Shown here in pieces: positions 8,652-17,590 of a stretch of DNA of 33,208 bases. How positions within the stretch are numbered: the first letter of the stretch is position 1; the number at the start of each line of letters is the position of its first letter. This stretch comes from CAYRZL01 sp964428795. Its GTDB lineage: Bacteria; Bacillota; Clostridia; Lachnospirales; Lachnospiraceae. The notes under the pieces are model-generated. The model ran no database searches, was not told where the DNA came from, and worked only from the letters and a program-made list of their open reading frames with translations. The stretch spans positions 1 through 33,208 of the forward strand of contig CAYRZL010000020.1 in assembly GCA_964428795.1 (NCBI GenBank), in the 5' to 3' direction. The position numbers and the translations under genes are program-made.

Positions 8652-9818
8652 ATGAAAGAGAAATTGATCGCATCATTTAAGCATGTATTCGGTGACGAGG
8701 GTGACATCAGAAGCTACTTTGCACCGGGACGTGTAAATCTGATCGGGGAGCACACGGATTACAACGGAGGTCATGTATTTCCATGTGCGCTTACTATCGG
8801 TACATATGCGATAGTAAGAAAGCGTGCGGATCGCAAATTGTTTTTCTATTCTGAGAATTTTGAGGATATCGGTATCGTTGAGACCAGTCTGGATGAACTG
8901 GTATATGATGAAGCTGCTGACTGGACGAACTATCCGAAGGGCGTGATATGGGCATTTTTGCAGAAAGGTCACAACATTGACTGCGGATTTGACATGCTGC
9001 TGTTTGGAAATATCCCAAACGGTTCCGGGCTTTCTTCTTCCGCATCTGTGGAGGTAGTGACCGGGGTTATGCTTTGCGATATGTACGGTATTGATGGAGT
9101 GTCCATGCTGGATATTGCTCTGTACGGACAGTATTCTGAGAATAATTTTAATGGTGTAAACTGCGGTATTATGGATCAGTTTGCAATTGCAATGGGCAAA
9201 AAAGATCAGGCAATGTTTCTGGACACCAGTGATCTGTCCTATACCTATGCGCCTGTCGTATTAAAGGATGAGAAGATTGTCATTGCATGCAGCAACAAAA
9301 AGAGGGGGCTTGGTGATTCCAAATACAACGAGCGCCGGGCAGAGTGCGAGGAAGCACTGGCAGAGCTTCAGACAAAGCTGGATATCAAAACGCTGGGTGA
9401 TCTCACCGAGGAAGAGTTTGAGGCAAATAAGGATTTGATCAAGAGCGAAGTGCGCCGGAAACGTGCGAAACATGCAGTATATGAAAATCAGAGAACCTTA
9501 AAAGCAGTAGAAGCACTGCAGGCAGGCAATCTGGAAGAGTTCGGAAAGCTGATGAATGCCTCCCATGTATCATTGCGGGATGATTATGAGGTTACCGGAA
9601 AAGAGCTGGATACACTGGTGGAGACTTCATGGAAGCAGCCGGGCGTTATCGGTTCCCGTATGACCGGAGCAGGCTTTGGAGGATGTACGGTAAGCATTGT
9701 AAAAAATGATGCAGTGGATGCGTTCATAGAAAATGTCGGAAAAGAATATCAAAAGACCATCGGTTATGCCGCTGATTTCTATGTGGTAGAGATCGGTGAC
9801 GGAGGACGTGTCATCTAA
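8652..9818 (+). CDS. galK: Galactokinase
   Basis: GalK phosphorylates alpha-D-galactose at C1 with ATP, the entry to the Leloir pathway. It is a GHMP-family kinase of 388 residues, the usual size. The galactokinase signature GRVNLIGEHTDYNGG is at residues 26-40, the ATP loop is NGSGLSSSASVEV, and the C-terminal GHMP motif is TGAGFGGCTVSIV. AGGAGGGG at 8641-8648 precedes the ATG closely. It opens galK-galT-galE, with a promoter directly upstream and galT 64 bases downstream. Confidence 0.97.
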   Translation: MKEKLIASFKHVFGDEGDIRSYFAPGRVNLIGEHTDYNGGHVFPCALTIGTYAIVRKRADRKLFFYSENFEDIGIVETSLDELVYDEAADWTNYPKGVIWAFLQKGHNIDCGFDMLLFGNIPNGSGLSSSASVEVVTGVMLCDMYGIDGVSMLDIALYGQYSENNFNGVNCGIMDQFAIAMGKKDQAMFLDTSDLSYTYAPVVLKDEKIVIACSNKKRGLGDSKYNERRAECEEALAELQTKLDIKTLGDLTEEEFEANKDLIKSEVRRKRAKHAVYENQRTLKAVEALQAGNLEEFGKLMNASHVSLRDDYEVTGKELDTLVETSWKQPGVIGSRMTGAGFGGCTVSIVKNDAVDAFIENVGKEYQKTIGYAADFYVVEIGDGGRVI

Positions 9819-9882
9819 GCGAACAGTGAGAAATCATGGATTTTCATCATGCGTGCATACGAACAAACACAAGGAGAACGAT

Positions 9883-11379
9883 ATGAATATTGATGTTTTA
9901 ATTGCAAAATTAGTGCAATATGGTCTGCAGGAGGGATTGATTCCCGAGGAAGAAAAAATCTATACGACAAACCAGATTCTGGAAGTATTAAAAAAGGATG
10001 ATTATGAGGAACCCAAGGGAGAACTGGGTGAGATTGATCTGGCTGAGATTCTGGACGGTATGCTGGACTATGCTTATGAGCAGGGCATCATGGATGACAA
10101 CGGTATTGTCACCAGAGATCTGTTTGATACAAAGATCATGAACTGTCTTGTCCCAAGACCAAAACAGGTGATCGATACCTTCTATGGTATATATGAGAAA
10201 GACCCGAAGGAAGCAACGGATTACTATTATCATTTCAGTCAGGCAACCAACTATATCCGTGCGGACCGGATCAAAAAGGATATGCGCTGGAAAGTAGCAT
10301 CTGAGTACGGTGATATCGACATTACCATAAACTTAAGCAAACCGGAAAAAGACCCGAAAGCCATTGCTGCGGCAAAGCTGGCAAAGCAGTCTGCTTATCC
10401 GAAATGTCAGCTCTGTATGGAAAACGAGGGATATGCAGGACGTTTGAACCATCCGGCAAGACAGAATCACCGCATCATTCCAATCACCATCAATGAGAGT
10501 CAGTGGGGATTCCAGTATTCCCCGTATGTATACTACAATGAGCATTGTATCGTATTTAACGGTGAGCACACACCCATGAAGATTGAGCGGGCAGCATTCC
10601 GCAAGCTGTTTGATTTTGTGAAACTGTTCCCCCATTATTTTCTGGGTTCCAATGCGGATCTGCCCATTGTAGGCGGTTCTATCCTGAGCCATGATCATTT
10701 CCAGGGTGGACATTATACCTTTGCCATGGCTACCGCGCCCATGGAAAAGACATTTACCGTTGCAGGTTATGCGGATGTGGAGGCAGGTATCGTACACTGG
10801 CCATTATCTGTGATCCGTATCCGCTGCAAGGATGAGAGCAGACTGGTAGATCTGGCAGATCACATTCTGGGTAAATGGAGAGGTTACACGGACGAGGCGG
10901 CATTTATTTATGCGGAAACAGACGGAGAGCCTCACAACACCATCACTCCGATTGCCCGTAAAGTGGGAGATGTGTATGAGCTGGATCTGGCGCTGAGAAA
11001 TAATATCACGACAGAGGAGTTTCCGCTGGGTGTATATCATCCCCATCAGGAGCTGCATCATATCAAAAAAGAGAACATTGGTCTGATCGAGGTTATGGGG
11101 CTTGCAGTTCTTCCGGCAAGATTAAAGGGAGAGATGGAGCTGCTTTCTCAGTACATACTGGAGGGAAAAGATATCCGTTCCGACGAAACACTGGAAAAAC
11201 ATGCGGACTGGATAGAAAAAGTGCTTCCGCAGTATAATGATATCAACGCAGATACGATTATGGATATTCTGAAAGAGGAGATCGGAAAGGTATTTGTAAA
11301 GGTTCTGGAGGATGCAGGCGTGTATAAATGCACACGGTCAGGAAGAGAGGCATTCGATCGGTTTATTGCAACGCTGTAA
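9883..11379 (+). CDS. galT: UDP-glucose-hexose-1-phosphate uridylyltransferase, class II (Firmicute type)
   Basis: GalT exchanges UMP between UDP-glucose and galactose 1-phosphate, giving UDP-galactose and glucose 1-phosphate. The 498-residue protein is of the long Firmicute class II type rather than the roughly 350-residue class I. Supporting regions are the N-terminal NIDVLIAKLVQYGLQEGLI, HPARQNHRIIPI, and the active-site-like GGSILSHDHFQGG with its histidine pair. The frame is open from 9796, inside the galK end, but the ATG at 9883 has AAGGAG at 9871-9876 and gives the family N-terminus. It is placed between galK and galE. Confidence 0.96.
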   Translation: MNIDVLIAKLVQYGLQEGLIPEEEKIYTTNQILEVLKKDDYEEPKGELGEIDLAEILDGMLDYAYEQGIMDDNGIVTRDLFDTKIMNCLVPRPKQVIDTFYGIYEKDPKEATDYYYHFSQATNYIRADRIKKDMRWKVASEYGDIDITINLSKPEKDPKAIAAAKLAKQSAYPKCQLCMENEGYAGRLNHPARQNHRIIPITINESQWGFQYSPYVYYNEHCIVFNGEHTPMKIERAAFRKLFDFVKLFPHYFLGSNADLPIVGGSILSHDHFQGGHYTFAMATAPMEKTFTVAGYADVEAGIVHWPLSVIRIRCKDESRLVDLADHILGKWRGYTDEAAFIYAETDGEPHNTITPIARKVGDVYELDLALRNNITTEEFPLGVYHPHQELHHIKKENIGLIEVMGLAVLPARLKGEMELLSQYILEGKDIRSDETLEKHADWIEKVLPQYNDINADTIMDILKEEIGKVFVKVLEDAGVYKCTRSGREAFDRFIATL

Positions 11380-11425
11380 TGGAGTAACTTTAAAACTTTT
11401 TAATAGAAATCAGGAGGGGTAAAAC

Positions 11426-12442
11426 ATGAATATTTTAGTGACAGGTGGAGCAGGATATATCGGAAGCCATACATGCGTAGAGCTTCTTAATGCAGGATAC
11501 GACGTTGTGATCGTGGATAATCTCTACAATTCCAACAAAAAAGCAGTGGATCGTGTGGAGGAGATCACTGGTAAAAAAGTAAAATTTTACGAGGATGATA
11601 TTCGGGATAAGGCGGCTATGGACAAAATCTTTGAGGAGAATGAGATTGACGCGGTCATCCATTTTGCAGGTCTGAAGGCAGTAGGAGAGTCTGTGGCAAA
11701 ACCAATTGAGTATTATCAGAACAATATGGCAGGAACCCTGGTTCTCTGCGACTCCATGCGTAATCACGGAGTGAAAAATATTGTATTCAGTTCTTCCGCA
11801 ACCGTTTACGGTGATCCGGCTATGATCCCGATCACAGAGGAGTGCCCGAAGGGTTCACCTACCAATCCATATGGATGGACCAAGAGTATGTTGGAGCAGG
11901 TGCTTACCGACATTCATACATCCGATCCTGAGTGGAATGTAATTCTGCTTCGTTATTTCAATCCGATCGGCGCTCACAAGAGCGGTATGATCGGTGAAGA
12001 TCCGAAAGGCATTCCGAACAATCTGCTCCCGTATGTAGCGCAGGTTGCTATCGGAAAGCTGGAGTGTCTGGGCGTATTTGGCGATGATTATGATACTCCG
12101 GACGGAACCGGTGTGCGCGATTACATTCATGTGGTAGATCTGGCGGTAGGTCATGTAAAGGCTATTGAGAAGCTGGCTGATAAAGAGGGTGTATCCATCT
12201 ACAATCTCGGAACCGGAAACGGATACAGTGTATTGCAGGTTGTAAAGGCATTTGAGAAGGCTTGCGGCCATCCGATCAAATATCAGATCAAAGACCGCCG
12301 CCCGGGCGATATCGCTACCTGCTATTGTGCTCCGGAGAAAGCAAAGAGAGAGCTGGGCTGGGAAGCACAGTATGGCATTGAAGAAATGTGTGCTGATTCC
12401 TGGAGATGGCAGACGCAGAATCCGAATGGATACGAGGGTTAA
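11426..12442 (+). CDS. galE: UDP-glucose 4-epimerase
   Basis: GalE interconverts UDP-galactose and UDP-glucose using tightly bound NAD, completing the Leloir cycle and also feeding envelope sugar synthesis. The 338-residue protein is an extended SDR: the Rossmann GGAGYIGS is at residues 7-14, the catalytic serine lies in VFSSSATVYGD, and the YxxxK pair is in NPYGWTKSM. The C-terminal YNLGTGNGYSVLQVV and RRPGDIATCYC regions are typical. CAGGAGGGG precedes the ATG at 11426. The next gene starts 4 bases after the stop codon, so it is probably in the same transcript. Confidence 0.97.
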   Translation: MNILVTGGAGYIGSHTCVELLNAGYDVVIVDNLYNSNKKAVDRVEEITGKKVKFYEDDIRDKAAMDKIFEENEIDAVIHFAGLKAVGESVAKPIEYYQNNMAGTLVLCDSMRNHGVKNIVFSSSATVYGDPAMIPITEECPKGSPTNPYGWTKSMLEQVLTDIHTSDPEWNVILLRYFNPIGAHKSGMIGEDPKGIPNNLLPYVAQVAIGKLECLGVFGDDYDTPDGTGVRDYIHVVDLAVGHVKAIEKLADKEGVSIYNLGTGNGYSVLQVVKAFEKACGHPIKYQIKDRRPGDIATCYCAPEKAKRELGWEAQYGIEEMCADSWRWQTQNPNGYEG

Positions 12443-12446
12443 TTAA

Positions 12447-12956
12447 ATGAATTATGCAATGACAAAGCAAGTGTCCAAAGTACAAAAGCGGGGCACAAAG
12501 TTTTATGGAAGACTGATATTTATCCTGTGTATTGTCTTTATTATCATGGGAATTATCTTTTCCAGAGGTATGTTTTTACCGGCTTTTCTGCTTGCGGCAT
12601 TTTACTTTTACTTTACCTTGCAGACGGTGGTCGATTACGAATATCATATGGAAGATGGAATCCTGACGGTGGATGTGATCAAGGGAAAACGACGCAGAAA
12701 GAGGGCTATGGAGGTACATCTGAAGGATATGGAGGTTGTGGCGCCAAACTGGCATGAGGCAGTTGCAAAGTATCGTAAGAACGGTGGTACCATAAAACTG
12801 AAAAAGTATGATTATACTTCTTATAATGACGATATTCCATATTACACCATGATCGTATACCGGGGAGAGGAGAAGATCAAGATTCTTCTGGATCTGGATG
12901 TGGAATGGCTGCGTGCCATCAAGATGGTATATCCACAAAAGGTTTTTATGGAGTAG
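12447..12956 (+). CDS. Small membrane protein of unknown function
   Basis: I do not recognise a function. The 169-residue protein has a basic N-terminus, two close hydrophobic helices at about residues 23-40 and 42-60 (FILCIVFIIMGIIF and FLLAAFYFYFTL), then a soluble part of about 105 residues rich in beta-strand and basic residues (KGKRRRKR). It resembles short uncharacterised Lachnospiraceae membrane proteins of the DUF6106 kind; I am unsure of that name. It starts 4 bases after galE with GAGGG at 12433-12437 and is followed 14 bases later by the AraC-type gene, so it is co-transcribed with galactose genes. A link to galactose use is only positional. Confidence 0.75.
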   Translation: MNYAMTKQVSKVQKRGTKFYGRLIFILCIVFIIMGIIFSRGMFLPAFLLAAFYFYFTLQTVVDYEYHMEDGILTVDVIKGKRRRKRAMEVHLKDMEVVAPNWHEAVAKYRKNGGTIKLKKYDYTSYNDDIPYYTMIVYRGEEKIKILLDLDVEWLRAIKMVYPQKVFME

Positions 12957-12970
12957 CGGCGGAGCGGTGT

Positions 12971-13900
12971 ATGAAAAAGAATAAAGGAAAAATGGAACTT
13001 CGTTATTATGATGTGCCGCAGAATGAATATCTGATTGCAGTCTGCAATAATGCAGCGAAGGATGGTAAGATGGATCAGGAAAACCTTTCCCATTTTCACA
13101 ATTTGCTGGAAATCGGTTTTTGCCGGAAGGGAAGGGGCAGAATGATCCTGGATGAACAGGATTACAGGTTTGAAGCAGGGATGATCAGCATCATCCCTGC
13201 TAATTTTCCACATGCAACGATAAAGGATGATGGCAGCGTCAGTGCATGGGATTATCTGTTTGTTGATGCGGAAAAACTGTTGACGGATACTTATGCGTCC
13301 GACCCGATTATGTGTCAGAAGCTGTTGGAACGTATCGGAAAGGGAGGTGCATTGGTGCCTGTCTCAGAGCAGAAAGGCATTGCAGATGTAATACAGTGGA
13401 TCATGAAGGAGATGAGGGCAAAAGAACCGTTATATCGTGAGACGGTCAGGGGTATGCTGCTTGCTCTGTTGGTTCAGATCGCAAGAATGCATGCCGATAT
13501 AAAAGTGGAGAGTGAAGTCCAGCAAAGATATGTGTTTGACCAGGTTCGCCCGGCGCTTAATTATGTGAGAGAAAACTATAGCAGACCGATGAAGATTGCT
13601 GATATTGCCGGGGTCTGCCATATGAGCGAATCCCATTTCCGCAGAGTGTTTGAGGAAAATATCGGGCTGACGCCTGTGGAGTATCTGAATCAGATTCGCA
13701 TCAAAAAGGCATGTGACCTGATTCGGCGTACCGGTTATTCCATGGAAGATATTTCTCAAAAGGTAGGGTTTGCAACAACGTCCACGTTCAATCGGAATTT
13801 TAAACGGATCACAGGTACATCACCCTACCAGTGGAAGAAGAATCCGGGTGAGTTTGAACACCGGGAGGAAGATTTTAGAACGATTATTGAGAAGGACTGA
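12971..13900 (+). CDS. AraC-family transcriptional regulator
   Basis: A 309-residue regulator with a cupin-like sensor part in the first half (HFHNLLEIGFCRKGRGRMIL, EAGMISIIPANFPHATI), which in this family binds a sugar. The C-terminal AraC DNA-binding domain has two helix-turn-helix units: PMKIADIAGVCHMSESHFRRVF and YSMEDISQKVGFATTSTFNRNF, closing with TGTSPYQWKK. I chose the ATG at 12971, after GGAG at 12961-12964; a second ATG at 12992, after AAAGGAAA, is possible. It is last after galE and the small membrane protein, and its 3' end overlaps the convergent short lipoprotein gene by 17 bases. Its place between gal genes and the transporter switch makes it the likely regulator of both; that is inference. 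Confidence 0.9.
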   Translation: MKKNKGKMELRYYDVPQNEYLIAVCNNAAKDGKMDQENLSHFHNLLEIGFCRKGRGRMILDEQDYRFEAGMISIIPANFPHATIKDDGSVSAWDYLFVDAEKLLTDTYASDPIMCQKLLERIGKGGALVPVSEQKGIADVIQWIMKEMRAKEPLYRETVRGMLLALLVQIARMHADIKVESEVQQRYVFDQVRPALNYVRENYSRPMKIADIAGVCHMSESHFRRVFEENIGLTPVEYLNQIRIKKACDLIRRTGYSMEDISQKVGFATTSTFNRNFKRITGTSPYQWKKNPGEFEHREEDFRTIIEKD

Positions 13901-14345
13901 AGCTGGCATATTCCAGAATGTCCACTGCAAGCTCTGTATCTGAACAGTTTGTAGTGATTAGCCATGTGTTTTCGGTATCATAGGAAATATCACTGTTTTC
14001 AAAGAGTTCCGGATAATCGGAATGAAATTCAGCCAGATTATTGTCTGGCAGCAGGACAATATCGGGAATGGTGCTCAGATTACCGATATCGGCAGCTCTT
14101 TTAAGCTCCTGTTGGCAGGCGTCGGCGGTTGTCTCTATTACATCATAGGTAAACCGGGCATGTGAGGTTGTGCAGGCTTCGCATGCCTGTCTTATTTTAT
14201 CTGTGTCTTTGTATGTATAAATGGTCAGATTTACAGATGCTTCGTCTGTTACAGATGCAGTCAGGGAATTGCCGACGCCGCAGGCTGTGAGAAAAATCAA
14301 CGGTGTGAAATAGAAAAGGATGTTTGGAACTTTTATGTGTTTCAT
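13884..14345 (-). CDS. Internally deleted sugar-binding lipoprotein (remnant or mini-protein)
   Basis: A 153-residue lipoprotein with a signal peptide and lipobox (LTACG). The first 100 or so mature residues follow the N-terminal lobe of the full solute-binding proteins at 16238-17590 and 19193-20530 (IPDIVLLPDNN, FHSDYPELF). It then jumps directly to a piece from near their C-terminal third: TWLITTNCSDTELAVDILEY aligns with SWYISTNCQDVDLAIDFLAN. About 200 middle residues, most of the ligand cleft, and the C-terminal part are missing, yet the frame is intact and GGAGGA precedes the start. A second ATG at 14350 is out of frame. It is fourth in the leftward transporter operon. It is either a decaying duplicate or a small accessory lipoprotein; it is unlikely to bind sugar in the usual way. 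Confidence 0.75.
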   Translation of the reverse strand: MKHIKVPNILFYFTPLIFLTACGVGNSLTASVTDEASVNLTIYTYKDTDKIRQACEACTTSHARFTYDVIETTADACQQELKRAADIGNLSTIPDIVLLPDNNLAEFHSDYPELFENSDISYDTENTWLITTNCSDTELAVDILEYASFSPSQ

Positions 14346-14369
14346 TTCATGTATCCTCCGATCATAGTA

Positions 14370-14398
14370 ACAGAGCCAAACAAAATGTCCGGCTCTGT
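14370..14398 (-). other. Intercistronic hairpin between permease and short lipoprotein gene
   Basis: ACAGAGCC (14370-14377) and GGCTCTGT (14391-14398) form an 8-bp stem with a 13-base loop. On the minus strand no T-run follows, so it may protect or process the message rather than end it. Confidence 0.5.
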
Positions 14399-14434
14399 CT
14401 TTTATAAACTGTCAGGTATGCGAAAGGAAGCGAT

Positions 14435-15268
14435 TTATTTTACTGCACCTGTCATACCTTCTGCAAACTGTTTCTGCAATACGAAGAATACGATTATAGT
14501 TGGAATGGAGCAGAAAAGTACGCCCATCATCAACATACCGTAGTCAACCGTATATCCGGAGGAAAGGTTTGCAATCAGCATCGGCATGGTCTGGGAATCT
14601 GTTTTGATCAAAACAACCTTTGGCCACAGGTATGCGTTCCATGCATTCATGAATGTGATAACTGCGGCTGCAGCGTAGGTCGATTTCATCATCGGCATAT
14701 ACATACGGATGAAAATCTGAAATTCGTTCAGACCGTCGATACGGGCAGCCTCCATAGTGTCGATCGGGAAGTTCCTGGAGTTGTTTCGGAAGAACATGAT
14801 CAGGAACGGTGTCGATATGGATGGAAGGATAAAGCCCCATACGGAGTTCAGAAGCCCTGCTTTGGAAATCATACCAAACAGAGGAATCATGGTAGCTACC
14901 TGAGGTACCATCATAGCCAGAAGCAGGATGGTAAACACGATATCTTTTCCTTTGTCATGATACAGCTCAAAGCCAAAGCCTGCCAGTGAGCAGACAAACA
15001 GGGCAAGTAATGTCTGTATGATCGCATACAGGAAGGAGTTGCCCATGGCTCCTGCCAGATCCTGCGACTGGATCAGAGTCTGGAAATTTTCCAGTGCATG
15101 TGTACCCGGAAGCAGACGTCCCTGCGCCACATCAAAGGATGCGTTGGTAGCGGCAGAAATCATCCAGTAAAACGGAAACACGGAAATAAATGACACAATG
15201 ATCAGAAAGATATAGGTCGGAATCAGCCGGCGCTGTACAACAGATGGATTATTTTTTCTTTTAGTCAC
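14435..15268 (-). CDS. Carbohydrate ABC transporter permease, MalG type (left operon)
   Basis: A 277-residue CUT1-family inner-membrane permease with six predicted spans. The EAA cytoplasmic loop that docks the ATPase reads EAARIDGLNEFQIFIRMYMP. The N-terminus is IPTYIFLIIVSFISVFPFYWM and the C-terminus QKQFAEGMTGAVK, the latter nearly identical to the right-hand paralogue. I place the start at the GTG at 15268, eight bases inside the end of the upstream permease gene; a GTG three codons earlier is an alternative. No ATPase gene is nearby, as is normal for Firmicute CUT1 systems that share a general MsmX-like ATPase. Confidence 0.9.
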   Translation of the reverse strand: MTKRKNNPSVVQRRLIPTYIFLIIVSFISVFPFYWMISAATNASFDVAQGRLLPGTHALENFQTLIQSQDLAGAMGNSFLYAIIQTLLALFVCSLAGFGFELYHDKGKDIVFTILLLAMMVPQVATMIPLFGMISKAGLLNSVWGFILPSISTPFLIMFFRNNSRNFPIDTMEAARIDGLNEFQIFIRMYMPMMKSTYAAAAVITFMNAWNAYLWPKVVLIKTDSQTMPMLIANLSSGYTVDYGMLMMGVLFCSIPTIIVFFVLQKQFAEGMTGAVK

Positions 15269-16160
15269 GTGTATCACCTACTTTCATGTTAATAATGGCA
15301 AGCACTGCCACCAGAATGAATACGAGGAAGGACATGGCGGATGCATATCCAAAGTTTGCAACATTGTCACCGAAGGAGTTGTTGTAAATGTAATGTGACA
15401 TGGTGATGGTAGCGTTTGCGGGACCGCCATTTGTCAGGTTGACGGACTCATCGAACAACTGCAATGTACCGTTGATGGACATAATAAATGTCATGATGAT
15501 CGTCGGTTTCAGCAGCGGAACAGTAATGCTCCAGAATGTTTTCCATGCATTTGCACCGTCGATCTTTGCAGCTTCGTATACGGAGTATTCAATATTCTGC
15601 AGACCTGCCAGATAGAATACCATATTGTATCCGGTCCATCTCCAGATCAGGGCGATGATAATAACCACTTTTGCACTAAAGGAATTTCCAAGGAAATTAT
15701 AGTTATCCGACAGGATATGCAAGTGCGTCAGCAGCTCATTGATCAGACCCTGTGTTGCAAACAGAGATTTGAAAATCAATGCGTAGGATACCAGTGAGGT
15801 AGCACATGGCAGGAATACGCAGGTACGGAACAGTCCCTTGAATTTCAAATCTTTGTTATTTAAAAGCTGAGCCAGCAGGATTGCCAGAATCAGCATGATC
15901 GGTACCTGAATAGCAAGATACAGGAACGTGTTGCCGATAGAACGGACAAACAGCTTATCCTGGAACATTCGTATATAGTTGTTAAAAAGCGGCTCATTCC
16001 ACACCATTGCGGCGCTGGAACCGGTCTTTAACGAAGTGATAAATGCCTTGATGATCGGAAAGAAGCTCATTACTGCGATAAGTATCGTGGCGGGCATTAA
16101 CCAGACCCAGCCGGCTGCGGACTGTTTTGCAAGAAGGCCCATTCCCTTTTTCTTTTCCAC
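15261..16160 (-). CDS. Carbohydrate ABC transporter permease, MalF type (left operon)
   Basis: A 299-residue CUT1 permease and partner of the MalG-type subunit. It has the EAA loop YEAAKIDGANAWKTFWSITVP and long hydrophobic spans. It is closely related to the right-hand copy at 20607-21500: the stretch around LAQLLNNKDLKFKGLFRTCV is the same in both at protein level but carries synonymous DNA differences, so this is an older duplication. The start is GTG at 16160 (protein MEKKKGMGLLAKQ), with AAAGGGGGAA a little over 10 bases upstream. It lies behind the lipoprotein gene and an intercistronic hairpin. Confidence 0.92.
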   Translation of the reverse strand: MEKKKGMGLLAKQSAAGWVWLMPATILIAVMSFFPIIKAFITSLKTGSSAAMVWNEPLFNNYIRMFQDKLFVRSIGNTFLYLAIQVPIMLILAILLAQLLNNKDLKFKGLFRTCVFLPCATSLVSYALIFKSLFATQGLINELLTHLHILSDNYNFLGNSFSAKVVIIIALIWRWTGYNMVFYLAGLQNIEYSVYEAAKIDGANAWKTFWSITVPLLKPTIIMTFIMSINGTLQLFDESVNLTNGGPANATITMSHYIYNNSFGDNVANFGYASAMSFLVFILVAVLAIINMKVGDTRD

Positions 16161-16185
16161 TTCAAATTCCCCCTTTATTATTTAA

Positions 16186-16214
16186 AATGGGGAAACGGAA
16201 GAATCCATTTCCCC
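16186..16214 (-). terminator. Hairpin between lipoprotein and permease genes (left operon)
   Basis: GGGGAAA (16189-16195) pairs with TTTCCCC (16208-16214), and GGA/TCC inside the loop extends it. On the minus strand it is followed by ATTTTAAAT, a weak U-rich tail. It probably ends part of the transcripts or protects the upstream message, raising lipoprotein over permease. Confidence 0.6.
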
Positions 16215-16237
16215 GAAGTATAGTTCTAAAAAATGTA

Positions 16238-17590
16238 TTACTGAAGCCCCATCTCGAAACGAACCTGATTTTCTGCATCAGACAAAGCGGATTCCAGATC
16301 AGCTCCGTTATCTCTTACGTTGATAAGAGCTGCGGATAACTGTGAGCGGAGTGTGTAATGATAGCTGCTCTGCTCGATAACAGGAACGTTCGGCGTCATC
16401 TCTGCGATCTGAGCGTAAACAGCAGTGCCATTGAAGAAGTCAACGCCTTCGTTATAAACGTCAGACTCGCCAGCCGGTGTGTAAGTAGATACAACACCGC
16501 CATTGAGCAGTGCGTTGTCATAGGTAACTGTGCTGCCGCCGAAGGTGTAAGCAAGGAAATCCTTTGCAAGATCTGAATTGGAGCAGTTTGCTGTAAGGTA
16601 AATAGAGGAACCACCGTTTGCAGCATAGCCGCCGCCTCCATTCAGCGTCGGAAGAGAAGAAGTGATCTCCCATTTACCGGCGTTTGCTTCTACCAGCTTC
16701 ATGGTAGGAATGATCCAGTTACCGTTCATAATACCTGCTGTCATATCTCCCTGGATTACGTTCTGGGTGTAGTCATCCCAGTCATTAGCAAGATAGCATA
16801 CGTTGCGCTCGCAGGCTTCCAGAATGACGTTGCAGATCTCGGTCAGCGTCTCATTACCAACCAGGTATGGCTCACCGTCTTTAAACTGGGACTGACCCTC
16901 TGCCTGCATCATCATGTAAGGAAGGTCGTTACCGTCAGCGTTCATTACCATCATATATTTTCCGGTTGCGTTGTAAACGTCCTCACCGATATCAAGGAAC
17001 TCATCCCATGTGCATCCTTCCAGCTCATCGATCGTGTGTCCGGCTGCTTCCAGCAGATCCACGCGGTAAGCGGCGATAACAGTACCAGCGTCCATCGGAA
17101 CACCGTAATGTACACCGTCGACAGTAGAATATGCAATTTTCTCAGCAGCGAAATCATCCCAGTTGATATCGATATCATCGATTGACTGCCATACGTCCGG
17201 GTAATCGTGTACATACTTCTCGATAGCATGATCCTGGAACAATACCAGATCCGGAAGCTCGCTGTAAGCGCTCTCGCCTGTAGTTCCAACCTGTTTGATC
17301 AGCGTCTCGATATCAGTAGATCCGGACTGGACAGAGATGTTAAGCTCGAAATCCGGGTTTACGTTCTCTCTGTAGTCGTCTGCTGCCGCCTGAATCGCAG
17401 GAATGTTAAAGTTTTCATCCCACGCATAAATGGTCAGCGTATTTTCGTCGCCAGATTGGGAAACATTGTTAGTACCGCTGTCTCCTCCGTTTTCTCCACC
17501 TGCGGAAGTGTTTCCGCCATCACCGCTGCCACCGCAGGCTGCAAGAGATGCAACCATAGCGCCGATGATCATAAGTGAAATTACTTTCAT
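16238..17590 (-). CDS. Carbohydrate-binding lipoprotein of ABC transporter (left operon, predicted OFF)
   Basis: A family 1 extracellular solute-binding lipoprotein of 450 residues that captures a sugar outside the cell for the MalF/MalG-type permeases downstream. The signal peptide MKVISLMIIGAMVASLAAC has its lipid cysteine at 19, followed by a Gly/Ser/Asn linker and the two-lobed binding fold (IYAWDENFNIPAIQ, VDGVHYGVPMDAGTVIAAYR, NGNWIIP). I chose the ATG at 17590; an ATG three codons upstream at 17599 is also poor. Neither has a good Shine-Dalgarno, unlike the right-hand paralogue, because the 57-bp inverted repeat begins with the G of this ATG and the recombinase segment lies directly upstream. 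It is intact but probably poorly expressed in this orientation. Confidence 0.9.
   Translation of the reverse strand: MKVISLMIIGAMVASLAACGGSGDGGNTSAGGENGGDSGTNNVSQSGDENTLTIYAWDENFNIPAIQAAADDYRENVNPDFELNISVQSGSTDIETLIKQVGTTGESAYSELPDLVLFQDHAIEKYVHDYPDVWQSIDDIDINWDDFAAEKIAYSTVDGVHYGVPMDAGTVIAAYRVDLLEAAGHTIDELEGCTWDEFLDIGEDVYNATGKYMMVMNADGNDLPYMMMQAEGQSQFKDGEPYLVGNETLTEICNVILEACERNVCYLANDWDDYTQNVIQGDMTAGIMNGNWIIPTMKLVEANAGKWEITSSLPTLNGGGGYAANGGSSIYLTANCSNSDLAKDFLAYTFGGSTVTYDNALLNGGVVSTYTPAGESDVYNEGVDFFNGTAVYAQIAEMTPNVPVIEQSSYHYTLRSQLSAALINVRDNGADLESALSDAENQVRFEMGLQ
17532..17588 (-). repeat. Left arm of the 57-bp inverted repeat (proposed inversion site)
   Basis: Read on the minus strand, this arm starts GAAAGTAATTTCACTT and ends GCAGCCTGCGG. 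It is identical over 57 bases to 19201-19257 on the plus strand. Two mismatches later, a further ten bases (GCAGCGGTGA) match. It encodes the signal peptide from the second lysine to the lipid cysteine. Identity stops sharply at 17589, where the recombinase-side DNA begins. Confidence 0.93.

Noticed and set aside
16238..17590. Left lipoprotein gene as a pseudogene
   Set aside because: The frame is intact over 450 codons with signal peptide, lipobox and C-terminus; only the translation start is poor, which the inversion model explains.
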